Below, in pieces: positions 13,398 through 27,467 of a stretch of 64,000 bases of DNA. The notes beneath the pieces were generated by a model. The model searched no databases. It was not told the DNA's origin and was given only the letters and a program-made list of their open reading frames with translations. The translations under genes and the position numbers were made by a program. The stretch comes from Parus major (taxonomy: Eukaryota > Chordata > Aves > Passeriformes > Paridae): the NCBI RefSeq assembly GCF_001522545.3, contig NC_031770.1:93038851-93102850 (forward strand), read 5' to 3'. Each line of letters opens with the position of its first letter. Position 1 is the first letter of the stretch.

Positions 13398-15366
13398 ATC
13401 TATATTATGCCATAATATGGAATAAGTTATCAGAATAATAATAACACTAAAAGAACAAGGAACAACCTTCATTACCTCAAAGTTGACTACTTCCCCCTAT
13501 ATCGCACTAAGTTCAAATCAATATATATTCACACAACACTTTTAATTTTATCTAAGACTAACTTTTTTCAACAAGGAGTAGCACAAATATTTAGGATCTA
13601 GAATATAATCTTTTCAGAATAATGCTGTGGCAAAACATACAGCCTTTGAGGCCATATTAAGGAGATCTTTCCTAATGGTGTAACTTTGGTTTTTAGTGCC
13701 AACCTGGAATATCTGTTCACAACAGAAATGAAAATTTACAAATGGCAGAAAATACTCTTACTGTAAATGTATATTTTTTTATATGAGACATATAAATCTA
13801 AACCATCTTTTCTTTCCGACTTCCTTGTAAGTAGTTACAGAACACTCGTCAAAGTGCAACTAAAGCTTAAGCATTTTGAGATGTTTGCTTGCAAACTAAT
13901 TACTAGCTTTCTATCTAAAACATCAGAGGCAAAATTTTAACTACCATATTAATAGTTAAGTACATTACCAGGTGAGATTGTAATGAAACATTTTCAGAAT
14001 ATGCTGCCACAATTCTTCTATTGAAACAAACCATTTTGAAAGATACACTGCTCCCTAATCAATCAATTTCCTCTTGTTAATTAGAACTAAGGTTTTAACA
14101 GATGTCCACATGTTCCTGGCAGGCACTTCACAATCTATAGTTTAAAGCATTTTGCTCAATTAATTAATTGTCTTTTTCATGTTTATAACAGGAAATACAA
14201 GCTTAAAGACCACAGGGAAATGATAATTAAATGAAGAGTACAATTATTAGTCTCTGTTGTATTGGCTATTTGCAAGAATGCAATCTCATCCCGACAGGGT
14301 TAGATGAAATCATAAAACACTTGTCTGCACTTTTAGTCTTGATGAGATTGTGATATTTATGTTCTCTTGTAACATAAACTTCTCTTAGCTGGTCATGAAC
14401 AACCAACCGAGAAAATATGTTTTGGATTTGTATGACAGATATTGAAGTAATATAGCAGGAGGTTGTGTGGAAAACAAGAAAGAGACATTATGTTATTTAT
14501 GATCTCCCTCACGGCTGGCCAACTTTCCTCTCTTATTGGAACACCTATTAGTATGTTTTCTCCTGAGGACACTTCTCTCAAATGACTCCTCTCTTAATAT
14601 CTTTTTTCTCTGCTTCAAAATATCAAGTTTACACTAATATTTTTTTTTCCTTTTATGTCACATTAATTCATTCTTCAAGATAATATTTTTTTTTAAAAAG
14701 TGGTAACAGGAAAATGCTTTACTCTAAAATCCGATTTGTGCTTTTGTTGAAAACAGACACTCTGTGGACTCCTAATACATTTTTACACAATAGATGGGTG
14801 TCCTAAAAAGCAAAGAAAATATCTGCCTTTGTTGACAGTGAAATAACAAGACCTTTATTTTAGTTTGTATGCTTTCAGATTCAGTCTTCTGCTTAGAGTA
14901 GCTCAGTCTATTCCTATTTTTCCAGATGCATCAATATCCACTGTACCATCCTGGCATAACAAAAGTTTTAAAATGAGGGTGAATATAACTTAAACACAAG
15001 TTTTATATTGTTTAAGAATGAAACTAAGAAGCTGAACCTTGATTTCCAGCGACAGCTCCTATACTTTTCACACGTGGAGAGAGTAACAAGCAGCACCTCT
15101 GAAGATTTTGAAATACGTGTTAAACTTTTCTCAAGAGCAACTGCTGGTAGGAGAGCAACATGCCCAAACTAAGCATGGTCATCTTTTGGTAAATATTTCA
15201 TTATTCAAGCTGGATTTTGTTTGTGAGCTTTCCCTCTACTAATATATCCAGTCTTGCTAACCACTTTTTTGTTCAACTTCACTTCTAAATGATCTGCCAT
15301 CTCTGATGCATAGTGCCCAATTATTAATTTATTATATATCTTTCTGTCTTACAGAGAATACTTACA
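13398..15366. other. Unique AT-rich DNA, homeodomain-motif-rich in part
   Basis: No gene was seen. The interval of about 14040-14240 carries several TAAT/ATTA core motifs, including attaattaattg at 14159-14170 and gttaattag near 14077-14085. This is the kind of composition found in some conserved non-coding elements, but AT-rich DNA also produces it by chance. T-runs occur at 14640-14652 and 14687-14694. Confidence 0.5.
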
Positions 15367-15408
15367 TTTTCAGAACTAATCAGTTCTGAAAAACTTTTCA
15401 GAAAAGTT
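15367..15408. repeat. Two adjacent inverted repeats
   Basis: A perfect 11-bp inverted repeat (ttttcagaact at 15367-15377, agttctgaaaa at 15382-15392, 4-bp loop) is followed directly by a second one (aactttt at 15392-15398, aaaagtt at 15402-15408, 3-bp loop). Each can form a short hairpin or cruciform. The arms are too short for a microRNA precursor. A and T dominate the second. Confidence 0.85.
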
Positions 15409-15912
15409 GAAAAATCTTTCTGCAAAAAGATTCCCAGCACAATTTCTGCCGCACACAACAGATGGTGGTAGCCAATGCATAGGGTGGTTGGAGAGCACGG
15501 AAATGAACACTTCAGAAGTAATCACTCAGGTTAGAAAGCAGAAAGTTGGAAAGATACACTGGTTTGAATGTTTAATTTAAATTAATACCTACATTTATGA
15601 AGTCTTTGTAGAGCTATTACTAAGCATAGTTAAAGAAAAGAGACCTCAAGATCTGATCTTGATACTTGTTTTTTGCAACACTTGCAATACAAAAAGATTA
15701 AGCCCAGGGTTTATAATTAATATAAATGAATGATAATATTTTATATATAAAATAATTAATAAAATATTAAGGAAACTACCTAAAAGATGTACTACCACTG
15801 AACACAAGGTTTGAAGTGTGAAGAGCCAACCTAATAGTAGTGAAAATTACAGGCAACATAAAAATAATTTTTAGTATTTTACAATGTTAAAGTGTTTACA
15901 GTGTGTTGTACA
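15409..15912. other. AT-rich non-coding DNA
   Basis: Nothing coding was seen. The part at about 15709-15772 is nearly pure A/T (repeated taatataa and ttatatataaaat groups), and would melt easily. Confidence 0.55.
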
Positions 15913-15935
15913 ATATATATATATATATATATATA
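15913..15935. repeat. (AT)n microsatellite
   Basis: A pure alternating AT run of about 23 bases, flanked by 'gttgtaca' and 'aatgccac'. It is probably length-polymorphic between individuals. Confidence 0.95.
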
Positions 15936-18900
15936 ATGCCACAGTGACAAAATTTGCAACAGCCAGAACTTTTGCCACAGAAAGTATCACCAAGTGGTGA
16001 AGAACGCTGGAGAGATTCATCATGTCTGAATTACAGTAGAAACTACAGACAGGAAATGCCTTAAATTACTTTTCCAGCGTAAGGCTGGGCAAGAAGCTGT
16101 AAAACTTTTAAATGTATGTGTGCTCCTGGATAATGTCTCTGGACTCGCTCTCTGAGTGTGGTAAGTCCTTTCACACTTCCACTGACTTCCACATGAACAG
16201 GAGGCTCTCAGCCTCTGAGGAACTGCATTGCCATTGCCATGACTGAGCTCATGCATACAAATCAACAATGAGCATTTGGATCTGCCTAAAGTGGTTTAAT
16301 TGGATTTAATGGGACAACTCATATGCACCTAAGGATCTGGGTCTAATTCAGTAAATAAAGATTGATTTCCATACAAGATTATCATGATAGAAGTAAGAAA
16401 CCTGTCATAGACGAGGTTTACCTAAACAAATTTGAGGCCTACAACAAAACAGCAGTTGGCTATAAAGCACTAGTACAACTGGTTCCTGTTCTGAAACAGC
16501 AATGTAAGGCTGTTCCTTGGATAAACCAATGCTTACTCCTGTTTTTTTTTAACTGACAACATAAAATATAGTAAGTAAGGATTTAAAAATCACTTATATT
16601 GATTAAACAATTGTGGCAATTCTGAGCTATTATTATTAATTTAATTCATAAATCTCAGTACACTTCTGCTGAGTCACACAAAAGGAAAACCTGGCCAACT
16701 GGATGGATATATGACTCGATCAGTATACTGAAACAAAACATCTGGTTATGTTTCTGCAACATAACTTATTGATTTGAATATGTGGATTGTGCAATTCAGA
16801 TAGAAGAAACAAAGAGCAGTATTACTTGGGACAACACACAGGACAAGGGGCAGCAGGTAAATGGCCTGAAAGACTGCAAGAGAGACATGCCCCAAATCAT
16901 ACCTATGGAAAAGAACACCAATGTCATCTACAGCAGTCTGAAAAAAAACATTGTTATGTCATTTTATACCTATTCTACCTTTATTAGACATGCCTGTTTT
17001 TAAATAGGCAGCCTGGCAACAACATCAATATACAAATATATCCATCAATGAATTAAATTCCACTTGGATCCATACAGTCGCACAAGGTGAACTTCATACA
17101 CTATTTATGCATATATACAACTAACAGACTTGTTATACTGTATGATCATACAAAAGTGGAATCTTATCATCACTGAGAATGTACATGTGCAGACAGGAAA
17201 TAGTGCTTCTCTCTCTTTGATCAGCCTGTGAAATTTGTCCTCTTTGCTTTAAAAGGAGTGACAGTTATCTGCTAGGAGGTGGCAGAAACTGTACATTTCT
17301 TTGGGAAATGCAGCAGCCTCGGTTACTGCATGCCGAAGTCAGGGAAGGGCTAAGACAGAAAAAGAGAACACACCTGCATCCTTGCAGCCCAAAGATATCC
17401 TGAATGATTGCTAAGAGCAGCAAAGGGCTGAGAGCAGAACAGGAGATGCTGCCAAGGACCATCTCCAGTGAGGAGATGACTGAAAGCAAAGATCATCCTG
17501 CAAGGTCACAGAGAGGAGAAGGTCACTGATTTATAAACGTTGCATTTCCGTTCTGTTTCATCTGGCCGCTTGGAGATTTCTATTGCTTTTATTAATTATT
17601 CCAGTTCATAGCCTAAGAAAATCTGGCTTTTTGAACTTCAAAGCCATTTGGATTCTCTTTGGAAAGCTCTTTATATGGAAAAGGGCCCACTGCCTCAAAG
17701 CTCTGACAGTTTTGGCTCTGTCACAGCTCTCAGTTCTCAATGAAAGCTTAATAGAAAGTACACTTTTCCACAAGGAAGATGATGTCTTTTACAAACTACA
17801 GAATAGAACCATTGGCAAGTACAACATAAAGGATTCACCTGAGTATGTACTGTACCTCCTACAGATTTGATTTACTCAGCCTTGTGATCCTCCATTCATG
17901 TAGCTACTCCTAGAAAGGAAAGAGGTGCACTAATATCGATGATACAAAAAGTCCAGGCAAAGGAAGCAGAGCAAGTGTGTCAGCAGTAAACCAGCTGTGA
18001 AGCACTGAAGCTGGAGTCCAAGCTGGGATAACTAATAACACACTACCTTTAAATACAGATGCCTGTCACTGTGCCAGCAATCTGTGAAGTTGCACAGCTA
18101 GATCTGAGCTTTACTGCCTTAGATGCAGCCTTCTGATATGAATTTTCATTTGCAGTATTTGGCCTTTATTCTTACACTTTTCATTTGGAGACAAGTCAAG
18201 CTGAAACCATTTGAAGTGTACCCAACAAAAGCCACCATGGCTAGCATTAATCTCCAAACATCTACTTTTTTAAAAAAATCAGTTTTCTAAAGAATATATT
18301 ACTATGATCAAAGGGTTCAGGTCCCTCATCAGCTTTAAATGGTATAGATTACCATAAATCTTAAGTGAATTCTGTTATTTTGATGTTTATTTGACAACTC
18401 TTCTTACTATTGACCAGTGTAAAATGTCCTGCAAATACAAAGCACTATCTAAGAATGCTGCACCTGTGCAATTTTATACTCTTGGAAGTTGTCAATTTAA
18501 CCTACTGGTAAGGATAACAGAAAGTACAGAAGAAAAATACCCTTTTAGGGACAAATTCTCCTGATCTCAGTAAGGAAAACTTCCTGTCGGATTAATGCTA
18601 AAGAAAACAGAAGATTTGGTCCACTGTTTTAAAGATTACTTATTTGAAAAAAGGAAAATAAAGTAACTTCCTAGTGCTGGGTTTTGAGATCTTCAAAACA
18701 GATATAGCTATACTTTGTAAAGGAAGATGGGCAGAACAGTCCCCCTGCCCAAACTTAAAAAAAGCAAACTATTTGACTAAAGAAATATTCTCTATGAAGT
18801 CTAAATAGAATATTTGAATAAATGAATATTAAAAACATTCAAACCATATAATACTATGAATTTCTAACTGACATATTAGTAGAAAAAGAAATATTAGGCT

Positions 18901-19370
18901 AGATTAAGAGTTTTCTGACTTTACTGATAAGAAAATTCTCATTTTAGTTTAAAACTTTGAAGAGTCTTTTCCAAAAATATTAATATATTTTTTAATTTAT
19001 ATTTATTCTTCTACAGTAGCTCTGCAATTTGGGAAAGAAATTGATGAAAATTAACTTCTACACATTTCTGGCATTTTCTCCAGAAACTGAACAGGTATTA
19101 AGAAGTTTTATACTGGGGATGAACATGAATTTACTCTGCCTCTAATTGTACAGAGTCAGAGTAAGGAACACAGCAGCATTCAATTTTGTTCAACTACAAA
19201 AAGACAGATTCTTCACAGCTCTTGGTGCTACTGGTCAGCAATGGGAGCAGTAGGGGCAGCTACAACATCCCCAACCATATGGCAAAACTCTGCTCTTTTC
19301 CATGAAAAACCAAACCAGCATTCTATGCAGTCACAGGATCATAAAGAGGCAGAAAGCTTCTGGGACTATT
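15936..19370. other. Unique AT-rich non-coding DNA
   Basis: No gene, RNA gene or repeat was recognised. Open frames at 16362-16556, 16782-17003 and 17583-17870 are short and resemble no family. The last starts with a non-ATG codon if read maximally. Confidence 0.55.
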
Positions 19371-19416
19371 TTTTCTTTTCTTTTTTTTTTTTAGCTTTTA
19401 TACTTTTTTTTTTTTA
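19371..19416. repeat. T-rich low-complexity tract
   Basis: Two T runs are separated by a short interruption, extending from 'ttttcttttctttt' to the run just before 'aaagacttaatg'. No attached retroposed sequence was seen. Confidence 0.85.
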
Positions 19417-22400
19417 AAGACTTAATGTTGCTTCAACAGGTGACAGAAAATATGGCAGAGTTTTCATTTAGTGTTTGTGGTTCTGGTGGCTGTTCTGCTG
19501 GCTGTGAATATGATCTGAATTGGTGGATTTGCAAAATGGATGACAAGCAGTTTTCCTGAGTTGGCAGAGGTTGTACAAAGCAATTGGTCTGCTAAAGCAG
19601 AAAGTTAAATTACCAGAAGATCTGTGGATAGTTCTTCCCACTTTTATGTGAAATCTGTCTAGATTGCCTCATGCCAATCTACCCACCCTAGGGTGAAGTG
19701 CCCTCTTTTCTCTGAATTTATAAGCTTTCAATACAACAGACACCATAAAGCTTCAAGATTTTGACTCTGTCTCCAAAATCTTATAAAGAGAACATATTCT
19801 GTTTGTTCATCACAAATTCCCTAAGCATTGGCATCAATGATGTACATCACATATAAAGACTGGTGGGTGTATGGTCCTACAGAAGATACAGGTGCACAGT
19901 TTAGCAAACTTCTGAATGGAAAAGTTTACGTATTTCTGTATAATTCAAGAGAAATTACTGAGAAATGCAAAGCTGTCAAGCAGACGTACAGATATTGGTT
20001 GCTACCATAAGAAAACTATATGTAATACCACACAGTTTTTACAAAGCCCCTTTAGCAGGTTAATATGTCAAAGTAATTTATAACATAATTTAAAACAATT
20101 GCACAACCTTGAAGCATACTAAACAAGAAAAAAAATAAACCATATTGTATTACTATTTTTGATGGCTATTGAATTCTCCAATTCTTCAGCAAAAATCTTT
20201 GATGCAGAATTGTAGGTTCAAAAATAATATAGTCCTTGACATCAATAAGTGCCTTTAGAAATTACAGGTGGTACTTTCTGCGGTTTTTTTTGGCATATAC
20301 CAAGCACCCACAACTGTATTATCTGGGTTCTTTTCAGTCCCACTTACAGGTAGAAGAAAATTATAGAGTCTAAGTCCAGTATCACATGGATCATAGCACT
20401 TAGTATCAAACTCAGGAGCTTCTATTCAAAAGCCCCAGCACCTTGATAATCAAGTTCCTGATTCTCACAAGGGCCCTTGTTTAAATCAGTTTCATTTATT
20501 GATCTGAATCCTGCAAATAACCAATGGCAAATCCATGTTTTGGCACCGAGCTGTAGATACTGGATGAAATCTTCTAGAGAATCATGTTTAGAGTGCAAAT
20601 ACAAAGGTATCAAATAAATGTGTTAAGGGTGGTTGTGTCTTCTAGACCAAATGGATAGTGCTGTGTGGTAAGTGCTACTGATTACGTTATGTGCCTTCAG
20701 TGTGTGGCTTTTTCTCATAGGGACAACATAAAAACTAATAGACACAATGTGAACAGGAGTCCCAAGAAAACTTGGAAGGCAAGAGAGGATAATAAACAGT
20801 TTCATATTGATATGCTTTCGGCTTCAAGTCTTCTAAAGTGCATATTTAAAATTTTTGAAACTGCATCCTCACAATATGCCGTAGTTTACACAGTAACTTA
20901 AAATGCTATGCAAATCCATGTCAACATATTTGCTAGTTCTGCTAGCAAAAAATATTCTGTGTATCTAATACTGTTAATTGTGCTTACCATACCATTTTCT
21001 GCCATTATGTTTCCATAATTTAAATAAATTATGCAAAAATATAATTCTAATGGTATCTGGTTTTAAATATGCTCTCTAGCATTGAAGGTGTTAGCAAGTA
21101 AATTCAATTCCATTAAAATGAATGGAAAAGTGTGAATACTGATCTAACAGCATTTGAAGCTATTTTTAACTTTTTCTTACTTCTAGAATTGGCAGTGTAA
21201 TCTTAAATGCTTTTCTAGTTTCTAATGCAATGCTATGCTCTTCATCACTTCTGTAGCAAAGAAAAGAATTCCAGAGGTAGAATTTCTTTTACTGCTTGTT
21301 ATGAGGACATTCATACAATGGCATTTACAGTCACCACTCAGGCAAAACTCAAAATAATTGATTACATCTTCAATGCATTAAAATTTCCACTTTAGTTTGG
21401 TTTATTTTCCTCTCCAGAGTCAACACCTATTCAATGACACTTTTGAGCTTTTATTACTATTTATGTCAATTATGTAGACTTTTTTAATGTTCTTGAAGAA
21501 CCTGGTGGAAGCCACAGCTGGAACAAGATGAAAAAAGTAATTGTCATTCCTGGAAATAGAGGCACAAAAAGACAAAATAGCCAGGAATGAAGAGCCAAAA
21601 GAAAAGCCAAATAACCAAAGTTTAGAGATTAACAATGCAAGCTGAGTGAAGAGCTTTTTTTATTGTATACTTTCTATAAAAAATAAGGGAACAAAGGGAG
21701 AATTCTGAACAGGGAGTGTGTAAACTGCTTTTTAATCTGTTTATTTATGTCACTCATGAAGAGACTCAAAACAACCATGATCACTGTAAAGACTAGGATT
21801 TAAAATTAAAGGCTCTCCTATGTTAAAAGCTATGAAGCTGGTTATAGAGTAAAGAATTTTAGCCCATCTAAGTGTAAAGTATAGTTATTGGAAGAGTTAA
21901 ATGCACTCATCCAGTTCATGAACAGCTACAGGTATTGCTAGCAATGCAAAAAGTGAGTAATAAATGGAAATATCCATACAAATGTTTTCACTGTATTTGT
22001 TTTACAGTCTCCCTGAAGCTTTTGATGAACTCATGCCTTCCTCAAAAAAACAAATAATGAAATTCTGGTAAAAATCCTAAGTTCTAATAACACAAATATT
22101 TTTTTTCTCTTTACTTACTAAGCAAAACAATATTTTGAAACTTAATATCTAAATAAATGGTGACAAACAAAGCATAGATGAACCAAACAAATTCTCTGAA
22201 TTGAAATATGCAAGAATTTTAGATATTTTAAAATGATCTTTTATCAGGCTGCAGAAATAAATGTTTTTCATGGCTTTAATGCATTATAATAATTGTTCCT
22301 ATCCAGCGAGGTGCTGGAGGCTCATTCTGTTTCCAAAACTAATGTAGTTGGTAGGCAAAATCACTCTGCATGAGTATGTATGTAATGATCATAGCAATGC

Positions 22401-23678
22401 AGAAAGGAGCTGCATGAAGGTATTACAAAAAGAACATTTTAAAATAAGTGCTTAAAGTTTCCTTAATAAATTATTCTGAATTCCAAATCTAAATGCGTGG
22501 CATGCTCACAGACCAAAACTGGAATCTTCCTTTTTGAAAATTTTTAGGTATTGGAAAATCCATACCCAGAAGAAAGCAAATCTGTGCAGTGTGAATTTCC
22601 CTAGTTGCTGGTCAAACAAGCGAGTATTTGGAGTCCTTCCTCTAGTTAGAACAATGAAAGTTCCAGCTATGTGATGCCTTAACTTTAATAAAACCAAACA
22701 CTATAAAGCAGCACGGAACAAGCTTTCACAAGAGAAAGATAGGGATAGCTTTTCCTCCTGTTTCAAAGAACTACAATTTGACCACAAATTCTAAAGGTAC
22801 TCCTGGAAAAAAAATCCATGGAGGAGAAAAAATTCAACATGGACATGGGGATTTGCCCTTCATTGTTTCAGTGCAGGACAAAGGAAAGGTAGCTGGGAAA
22901 GTGGTCTGTGTGTTGTATGTAATCTGAATAGAAGTCTTGAGCAAAGAGCCCTGTCAGTCTGGCTTCCTCCAGGGGCCTGACATTCATTTACACAGAAGAT
23001 AACTCCTGAGACTGCATAATGTGCTAACATGAATAAATTTTTTCCCTGCCAGTGAAGATTTTACTGTACTATTATTATCAACTAATCTTCTCTATTCATT
23101 TTACAGGTTGTAAAGACAAGCAGAAAAGTGGATTTTTACAGTAAATGAAATATTCCACAGAAAAGTATTTTGACAATGCATTAACATATATATTTCTTTA
23201 CGTAAGCCAAACTTGTAAGAAACTTAATTATGTCATCATCACCAACATAACAGCCAAGGTGCCTACACAGCATGGATCTTTAAAAGAAAGAAAATATCAC
23301 CCCTAAAGACTGTACAAATCTATGAAGCTGTTTCTCAATATATTCTTGAAAAAAAAAATGGATCCAGTTCCAAAAGTTTTCCACTGTCTGAGAGATACAT
23401 GATATGGGTCTGAAAGCATACAGCTGACTCAAACAGAATTTATGCTGGTATATGCTCAAATTTTTTAAATGTTGAGTAAGACTGGGTGAAATACACTTTT
23501 AAGCATCAGATGAAGAGTTGTTTTATCTTTCACTTATTTCTGCAGTTTCTCTCAAACACAGAGGTCAACTCAATGCAAGAAAAATAATCATCTGAGAAAA
23601 ATTCCTCAGGTGGCATGCCACTTCTTAGAACCTGATAGATTTCTACAGGAATTTTTTATCTCCTAAAATAATCAATAC
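19417..23678. other. Unique AT-rich non-coding DNA
   Basis: No recognisable gene or mobile element was seen. A 60-codon frame (19828-20010) and a 78-codon frame (20665-20901) are present but carry no motif or splice context that I trust. Sequence character does not change through the stretch. Confidence 0.55.
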
Positions 23679-23998
23679 TTAGAATCACAGAATTATTAAG
23701 TTGGAAAAGACCTTTAAGATCATTAAGTCCAACTATAAACCTGACACTGCAAGTCCACCACTAAACCATGGAGCCTAAGTCACTAACTGTGATCCCCAAG
23801 TGCCACTTCCAGACATCTTTTAAATACTTTCAGGGATGTTGACTTAACCACTTTCCTAGGCAGCCTTTTCCAATACTGGACAACCCTTTCCACAAAGAAA
23901 TTTTTCCTAAAATCTAAGCTTTCCATGGCGCAAATTGAAGCTATTTCTTCTTGTTCTATTGCTTGTCATTTACAGATACTGATGCATACCTTCTTTAA
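23679..23998 (-). mobile_element. CR1 LINE 3'-end fragment, minus strand
   Basis: The plus strand reads as the reverse complement of the CR1 3' end. It begins with cttagaatcacagaattatt (decayed terminal octamers), continues with 'gttggaaaagacc' and 'agtccaac', then 'aagtgccacttccagacatc', 'ttaaccactttcctaggcag' and 'atttcttcttgttctattgc'. The element runs from high to low coordinates and is 5'-truncated around 23998. Mismatches to the family are more numerous than in the 10.6-kb copy, which suggests an older insertion. No open frame survives. Confidence 0.92.
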
Positions 23999-24974
23999 CA
24001 AAGAAAAAGCCAAGCAGTCAAGTCACATTATTTTATAGAGCCTTTCAGCTGGTATCAATGTTTGTGCTTTAGTATCAAAATAAGCCTGCAATTCTAAATT
24101 AACAAGTAAAGAGGACATGTGGCTAATTTAGGTTTGTCTTAATTGTGCTTCCTACATAATCTAAGTACACCTTGCTTCTGTGAACAAGACTAACTGTACT
24201 TCAGCAGACCAGAATTCCCATTGATTTAAGTGGAAAGGGAAAAACATCTATACTTTGCTAAAGCTGCACTCTGTTTACCAGTAATGATTTTGTTCTCTAT
24301 TTAGGAGACAGAATGTCTATATGTCTACTGAGAAAATTCTACAAGACAATATCCACTTTTCACCAAAATATTAATTAGGCTTCTATTGTCTAACTGTAGT
24401 CCCACAACATAATCAATGGATTATTTCCCAGCTCTTCATCCCATGCTTCGAGCATGTAATAGCATATTAAGACTTACAGCCCCCTAAAGACTTGCTTACT
24501 TTTCTTTGAGATTAAACTCTCCCATATCATGAAAGATCCAGTTGCCATAGGGGAACAGGACATTTCTTCCATATTTAGAAAAAGCCCAAATTCTGTCTTT
24601 ATCTTTTTTTTGTTTTGATTGTTCAGATTGTTTGGGAGAGGCTCTTCATTTTAATACTGTGCCTACTGACAAAATGAGTATTTTTTCATAGCCTACTTCT
24701 TTCCTCCAAGATGAACATGAATGCAAAAGTCTGGTTCTATTTCCAAGTTGCACAGGATATCACTACCACTAACTCCTTTTCACTCTGCATTACAGTGCCT
24801 GTACTGCTGTAAACTGCCTTCACAGAGGTGTATTAAAGAGAATCTCTATCATTACTGTGGCTTTAAGCCTCTTTTCACTTTCCATTTTTTATTATTTTTT
24901 TTTATGCTCTACAATTTACTATTGCATACTTTTTAGTCGGTTAACAGCCTTGATGATACACAATAAATAGACTG
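23999..24974. other. Unique AT-rich non-coding DNA
   Basis: Nothing recognisable was seen. A T-rich run at 24880-24903 is followed by ordinary sequence. Confidence 0.55.
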
Positions 24975-24995
24975 TATATATATATATATATATAT
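24975..24995. repeat. (TA)n microsatellite
   Basis: An uninterrupted alternating TA run of about 21 bases lies between 'agactg' and 'tttctatc'. Confidence 0.95.
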
Positions 24996-27467
24996 TTCTA
25001 TCTATTGTTTTAATTCCAAAATGTGTCCTTAAGTTAAAAATCTACTGAAAAATGCAATTCAATTATGAAAATGCAATTATTCATATGGCATAAAAACATG
25101 ACTATACCTAACATAGCCCCCTCATTTCAGAAAAAAACCCTAAAAAACTAAGTTCTCTAAACCTCCAAGACCTTGTGGTGTGACATTTACAGGAACACGA
25201 AGTTTTGTTTCTTTAGAATTCTTTTCTAGTTATTTAGCATTTATTTTTTGGTTATTAACATTGGAAATTTTCTTCTGAATTTTAGACTCCTCTCTCTCAC
25301 TCTCTGAAATTTTCTATTTTCATTCTGTGCTTCTGTTGTTTAAGTACATAAGCACGCTTTGCTTCCTAATGCTTTCCAATTAGCAAAGCATTTACTGAGC
25401 TTTCACAGTCAGTGCTCTGTGATGGCAGAACCAGCTTCTGAAAATTTAAGAAGTTGAAACTAGCACTATTCAAATAACACAGAAGAAAGGGTAAAATATT
25501 TAATCACCAGCTAGCTTAACATTTTTAATACATATTGAAAACAATTTTGTTGCAACTAGCAAAAGACCACTAAATTAAGCTTAATTTCATTAAAGCCAGC
25601 CACTATGACTGTATGATAGGAATGTCTTGCATAACTAAATTGATAGAACTCTTTGGAGATAATGCTGTTGTGATAGATAAGAGAGTGACATGGATGCTAT
25701 ACATTTTTCAAGAACCATTTGATAAGGCTACACATCAAAGATAATTCATTTTTGTAAGGAAACCTTACACAGAATAGAACGTATTTTAGAGAGCTGAAAA
25801 GTGCATTGTTCCATGAAGACACAAATATTTTTGTCTTGATAACTCTAAACTATAAGACAAACCTAAGTCTGTTAGTAGCACAGACACCACACTGGACATA
25901 TGAAAACACAAAAGCATCAACCCATGCAATTTTTTATAGTGAAATTCTGCTACATTGAAAAATATGGGTGTATATATTTATATCCTAAAATTTTAGTTAA
26001 AAAACGCATCCTTTTCGGGACCACTACTGTGAATAGAAAGTAATCAATCTTTTCAACTTTATGCCAGTGCTTCAATGAAAAATAGTGTATATGGAAGTAT
26101 ATTAACTGTGAAGTTGTGTCTCCATTGTTTTTTTAAATTGGAAATAAGAGGTGACTTGTTTGCTGATAATTTTCATTTGCTTTTTTTGTTTGTTTTCCCC
26201 CTTTTGGAGAAGCTGAGTTCAGACAATTAGGTGGCCCTACCTAGAACTGTGATGTATTTGATTTTAGAATAATCTCTATAGTAAATCAGAGAAGTTTTGA
26301 AATGCCTTTGAGTAAACTGTATAAAGCATTATGAAAACATAACCAGGGTGACAATTCCTGCAGTGCAGTGAGAGAGATTAGATGCTTTGCATGTTCTCTG
26401 ATATATGAATTATGATATTCAGAGTGGTTCTATCTCCTTTGAAATCAAGCACTCCCAATATCTGAAGATCTAGCACCAGTTAGCTCATATATTCATATTC
26501 TCAGCATACACTTCCTCTAAAGCTGATGAATCTATCATTCTTTCAGAGCAATTATATGCAAACATGCAGGGTCAGTTCTGTATTCAGAAATTGTCATCAA
26601 CGTTTGGTAATTATTAGATTGCTGTTTAGGAATGATAAGTAATAAAATGTCATTTATTCATAAACAGTAGAAAACCTAAACATAGCCTTTCTGCTTTTGA
26701 TGAATATTGAAAAGTTAATAGTTATTCTTCACTTAAATTCATATAACTAGTTTGTGTATCTAACCTCTGAAATTTCATAATAAGCACTCAATAATGACAT
26801 GCTCCACTTATTTACTGTCTAGAATCTGCATTGACTGACTGAACCCATGATGATGAAGCAATTGTATTCCCAGCAGCATCCATGCTTATACAGCATATGC
26901 GGTAACATATCTTTGATTTGATTTGATTTAAAACCTTATTCTGAATTCTTTTGCCTACTTTCCATATGGCTATATTTTTACAAGAAATCTGGAAGCATTA
27001 AATCGATGTGCTTCGTTTATCTACTGATCCCATTAATCAGCCTTTGACTACATGCTAACAATCTCTCTTGGATACACTTGGTTTATGTCTGTCTTAGACA
27101 TCATCCTTGTTTGGGGTTGTTTTAAAGAATATTTTACAATTATATTATTTTAAAGCTATGCCCTGGTTATGCTGTAGTCAAATGCTGATAAGGGTGGAAT
27201 GACACATGACAAATCTCCAGGTTAAAAGTCATTTACTAACCATTATGTTCCAGGGATCTTCTACTTCCGTTTTTTGCACCAATATAGTATAAAAATTCCA
27301 AAGAGTACACCAGCAAGGACATTTAAAAAGCAGGGAGAGCATGAAAAGAATGAATGCTTCATCTTAGGCTTATAAGTATACTTCATACAGTCCTGATAGC
27401 TGTGACAGCTTTTACTGTTCTTTCAAGTTTCTGCCATATAACTTGTTTTTGAAGCATTTGAAGCATC
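24996..27467. other. Unique AT-rich non-coding DNA
   Basis: No gene or mobile element was seen. A three-copy pentanucleotide run (TTTGA) lies at 26912-26930. This is one of the most ORF-poor parts of the window, with no open frame of 60 codons or more. Confidence 0.6.

Noticed and set aside
13206..13472. Minus-strand 88-codon frame with a membrane-protein look
   Set aside because: Its F/V/L/C-rich translation comes from the G/T-only complement of an A/C low-complexity tract.
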